From NCBI GenBank assembly GCA_024404475.1, contig JAKSPV010000087.1:1-6158 (forward strand): a stretch of DNA of 6,158 bases, given 5' to 3'. The notes under the pieces were generated by a model. The model made no database searches and was not told where the DNA came from. It was given only the letters and a program-made list of their open reading frames with translations. Both the position numbers and the translations under genes were made by a program. Below, in pieces: positions 4,761 to 6,158 of the stretch (positions are counted from its first letter, which is position 1; each line of letters opens with the position of its first letter). Source of the DNA: Clostridia bacterium. GTDB lineage: Bacteria > Bacillota > Clostridia > Oscillospirales > CAG-272.

Positions 4761-6158
4761 TCAGCGGAAATACTTGACGGCTGCTTCGAACATCCGGATG
4801 TCATAATTGCCGGGGACGTTCTTATACAGTCCCGTACCGACGCGCTCGCTGTGTCCCATCTTGCCGAAGACACGGCCGTCCGGCGAGGTAATGCCTTCGA
4901 TTGCATACATCGAATCGTTCGGGTTGAAATGGACGTCCGTCGTGGCGTTGCCGTCGAGATCGACGTACTGCGTCGCGATCTGTCCGTTTGCGGCAAGTGC
5001 ACGGATCGTCTCCGGCGAAGCGAGGAAGCGCCCCTCGCCGTGCGAGATCGGCACGGAAACGATATCGCCGACGTTCATCAGCGAGAGCCACGGAGACTTG
5101 TTCGAAGCGATACGCGTCCGCACGATGCGGGACTGGTGACGCGCGATCGTGTTGAACGAAAGCGTCGGGCAGTCGGCATCCGTGTCGATGATCTTTCCGT
5201 AAGGAACAAGGCCGAGTTTGATCAGCGCCTGGAAGCCGTTGCAGATACCGCACATCAGGCCGTCACGGCGTTCCAGAAGGTCAGTCACGCTCTCTTTGAC
5301 GCTGGCGCTGCGGAAGAACGCAGTAATGAATTTGCCGCTGCCGTCCGGCTCGTCGCCGCCGGAGAAGCCGCCCGGGACGAAGATAATCTGTGCTTCACGC
5401 GCTTTAGCGGCGAAAGATTCGACGCTGCGGCGGATACCGTCGGAGGTCAGGTTGTTGATAACGAAGATCTCAGCGTCGGCGCCGGCATCGCGGACTGCCT
5501 TGGCGCTGTCAAATTCGCAGTTCGTGCCGGGGAACGCGGGGATCAGCACCTTCGGGCGGGCCGTCTTGACAGCGGGCACCGGATAGGACGTTGCTTTGTA
5601 ACTGAAGTTTTCGACGGGACCCTTGCGATCGGGAATGTTGCAGGCGTACACGGATTCCAGTTTGTTCTCGTAGATGCCGAGCAGTTCGGAAAGAACGATC
5701 TCCTCTTCGCCGCGGCTGATCTTGCCGTCATCCGTGACCACACCGACGACGCAGTCGGCAGAAACGTCTTCGGTCACTTCCGCGACAAACGCACCGTAAC
5801 AGTAATCGAAGATCGCGCGGTTGCACATGCCGTCGTCATAGCGGAACCCTAGCCCGTTGCCGAACGTCATCTTCATGACAGCTTCGGAAATTCCGCCGAG
5901 GCCGGGCGTATAAACGGCTACTGCTTTGCCGGCGCGGACGAGCGCGGTGACTTTTCCAAACGTCTCGATAAGACTCTTCGTCTCGGGAAGACCGTTCTCA
6001 TCGTACTTCGGTGCGAACAAAACAACTTTATCCCCTGCCCGTTTGAATTCGGGAGAGACGATCGACGAGGTCTTCTCCGTCGTAACGGCGAAGGAAACGA
6101 GCGTCGGCGGAACGTCGAGCTTCTCGAACGAGCCGCTCATCGAGTCCTTGCCGCCGAT
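4761..6158 (-). CDS. purL: Phosphoribosylformylglycinamidine synthase, C-terminal part with fused glutaminase domain (partial)
   Basis: FGAM synthase catalyses the fourth step of de novo purine synthesis: FGAR, ATP and glutamine give FGAM. The window holds the last 465 residues, and the 5' end lies beyond the right edge. The fragment begins IGGKDSMSGSF, the PurL ATP-binding signature, so no start lies in the window; the ATG at 6140 is internal to that motif. GYGGISE-like TPGLGGISEA is at 84-93. A complete class I glutaminase (PurQ-like) domain spans about 203-465, with FPGTNCEFDS (209-218), GGFSGGDE (263-270), nucleophile C306 in CGICNGFQ, and H373 and E375 in SHGEGRF. The end has GKMGHSER (432-439). 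Fusion of PurL and PurQ in one chain matches the large clostridial-type enzyme of roughly 1,200 residues. It needs no separate PurQ. It ends 104 nt before the DUF11 gene on the same strand, an unrelated neighbour. Confidence 0.95.
   Translation of the reverse strand: MGGKDSMSGSFEKLDVPPTLVSFAVTTEKTSSIVSPEFKRAGDKVVLFAPKYDENGLPETKSLIETFGKVTALVRAGKAVAVYTPGLGGISEAVMKMTFGNGLGFRYDDGMCNRAIFDYCYGAFVAEVTEDVSADCVVGVVTDDGKISRGEEEIVLSELLGIYENKLESVYACNIPDRKGPVENFSYKATSYPVPAVKTARPKVLIPAFPGTNCEFDSAKAVRDAGADAEIFVINNLTSDGIRRSVESFAAKAREAQIIFVPGGFSGGDEPDGSGKFITAFFRSASVKESVTDLLERRDGLMCGICNGFQALIKLGLVPYGKIIDTDADCPTLSFNTIARHQSRIVRTRIASNKSPWLSLMNVGDIVSVPISHGEGRFLASPETIRALAANGQIATQYVDLDGNATTDVHFNPNDSMYAIEGITSPDGRVFGKMGHSERVGTGLYKNVPGNYDIRMFEAAVKYFR

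Noticed and set aside
4659..5852. Plus-strand ORF of 397 codons
   Set aside because: It is antisense to the well-supported purL coding sequence, whose motifs are unmistakable.
6138..6140. ATG at 6140 as the start of a stand-alone PurQ-like protein
   Set aside because: The frame stays open to the window edge and the upstream codons complete the PurL motif GGKDSM, so this Met is internal.

Overview
The window looks like a chromosomal segment of a Gram-positive, probably spore-forming clostridium, perhaps of the Oscillospiraceae type. The evidence is AT-rich intergenic DNA between GC-rich genes, SigA-type promoters with 17-bp spacers, strong AGGAG-like ribosome binding sites, intrinsic terminators, a tRNA gene with encoded CCA, and a PurL with its glutaminase fused at the C-terminus. 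This assignment is inferred from style, not from a database match.

Layout, left to right. Positions 1-155 are AT-rich and hold a possible leftward promoter plus the terminator of the first gene. On the minus strand, 156-830 encodes a seven-helix membrane protein with a TTG start, and 930-1310 encodes a small DUF4870/Tic20-like membrane protein. Each has its own promoter and terminator. Positions 1311-1508 are a divergent promoter region. On the plus strand, a tRNA-Leu(UAG) gene (1509-1591) has a near-consensus extended -10 promoter and is followed only 40 nt later by a 675-residue protein (1632-3659). That protein looks like a cytoplasmic glycoside hydrolase with a barrel distantly resembling alpha-glucuronidases. 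A short hairpin with a T-rich tail sits between them, so the enzyme may be expressed by read-through from the tRNA promoter.

Positions 3660-3798 are a convergent terminator region with three hairpins. On the minus strand, 3799-4656 encodes a two-module DUF11 protein without signal peptide, Cys, Trp or His, and with only two lysines. Beyond it, 4761-6158 (also minus) is the 3' part of purL, cut by the right edge at its GGKDSM motif. It includes the complete glutaminase domain.

The most interesting stretch is 4657-4760, between purL and the DUF11 gene. It holds a 14-bp hairpin, a SigK-like -10 element (CATATACT), and an 8-bp hairpin beginning about where that promoter would start transcription. 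The loop of the second hairpin is complementary over six bases to the DUF11 ribosome binding site. I read this as a possible sporulation-timed, structure-controlled gene, but it is inference from short motifs. No mobile element, CRISPR array or defence system was seen.
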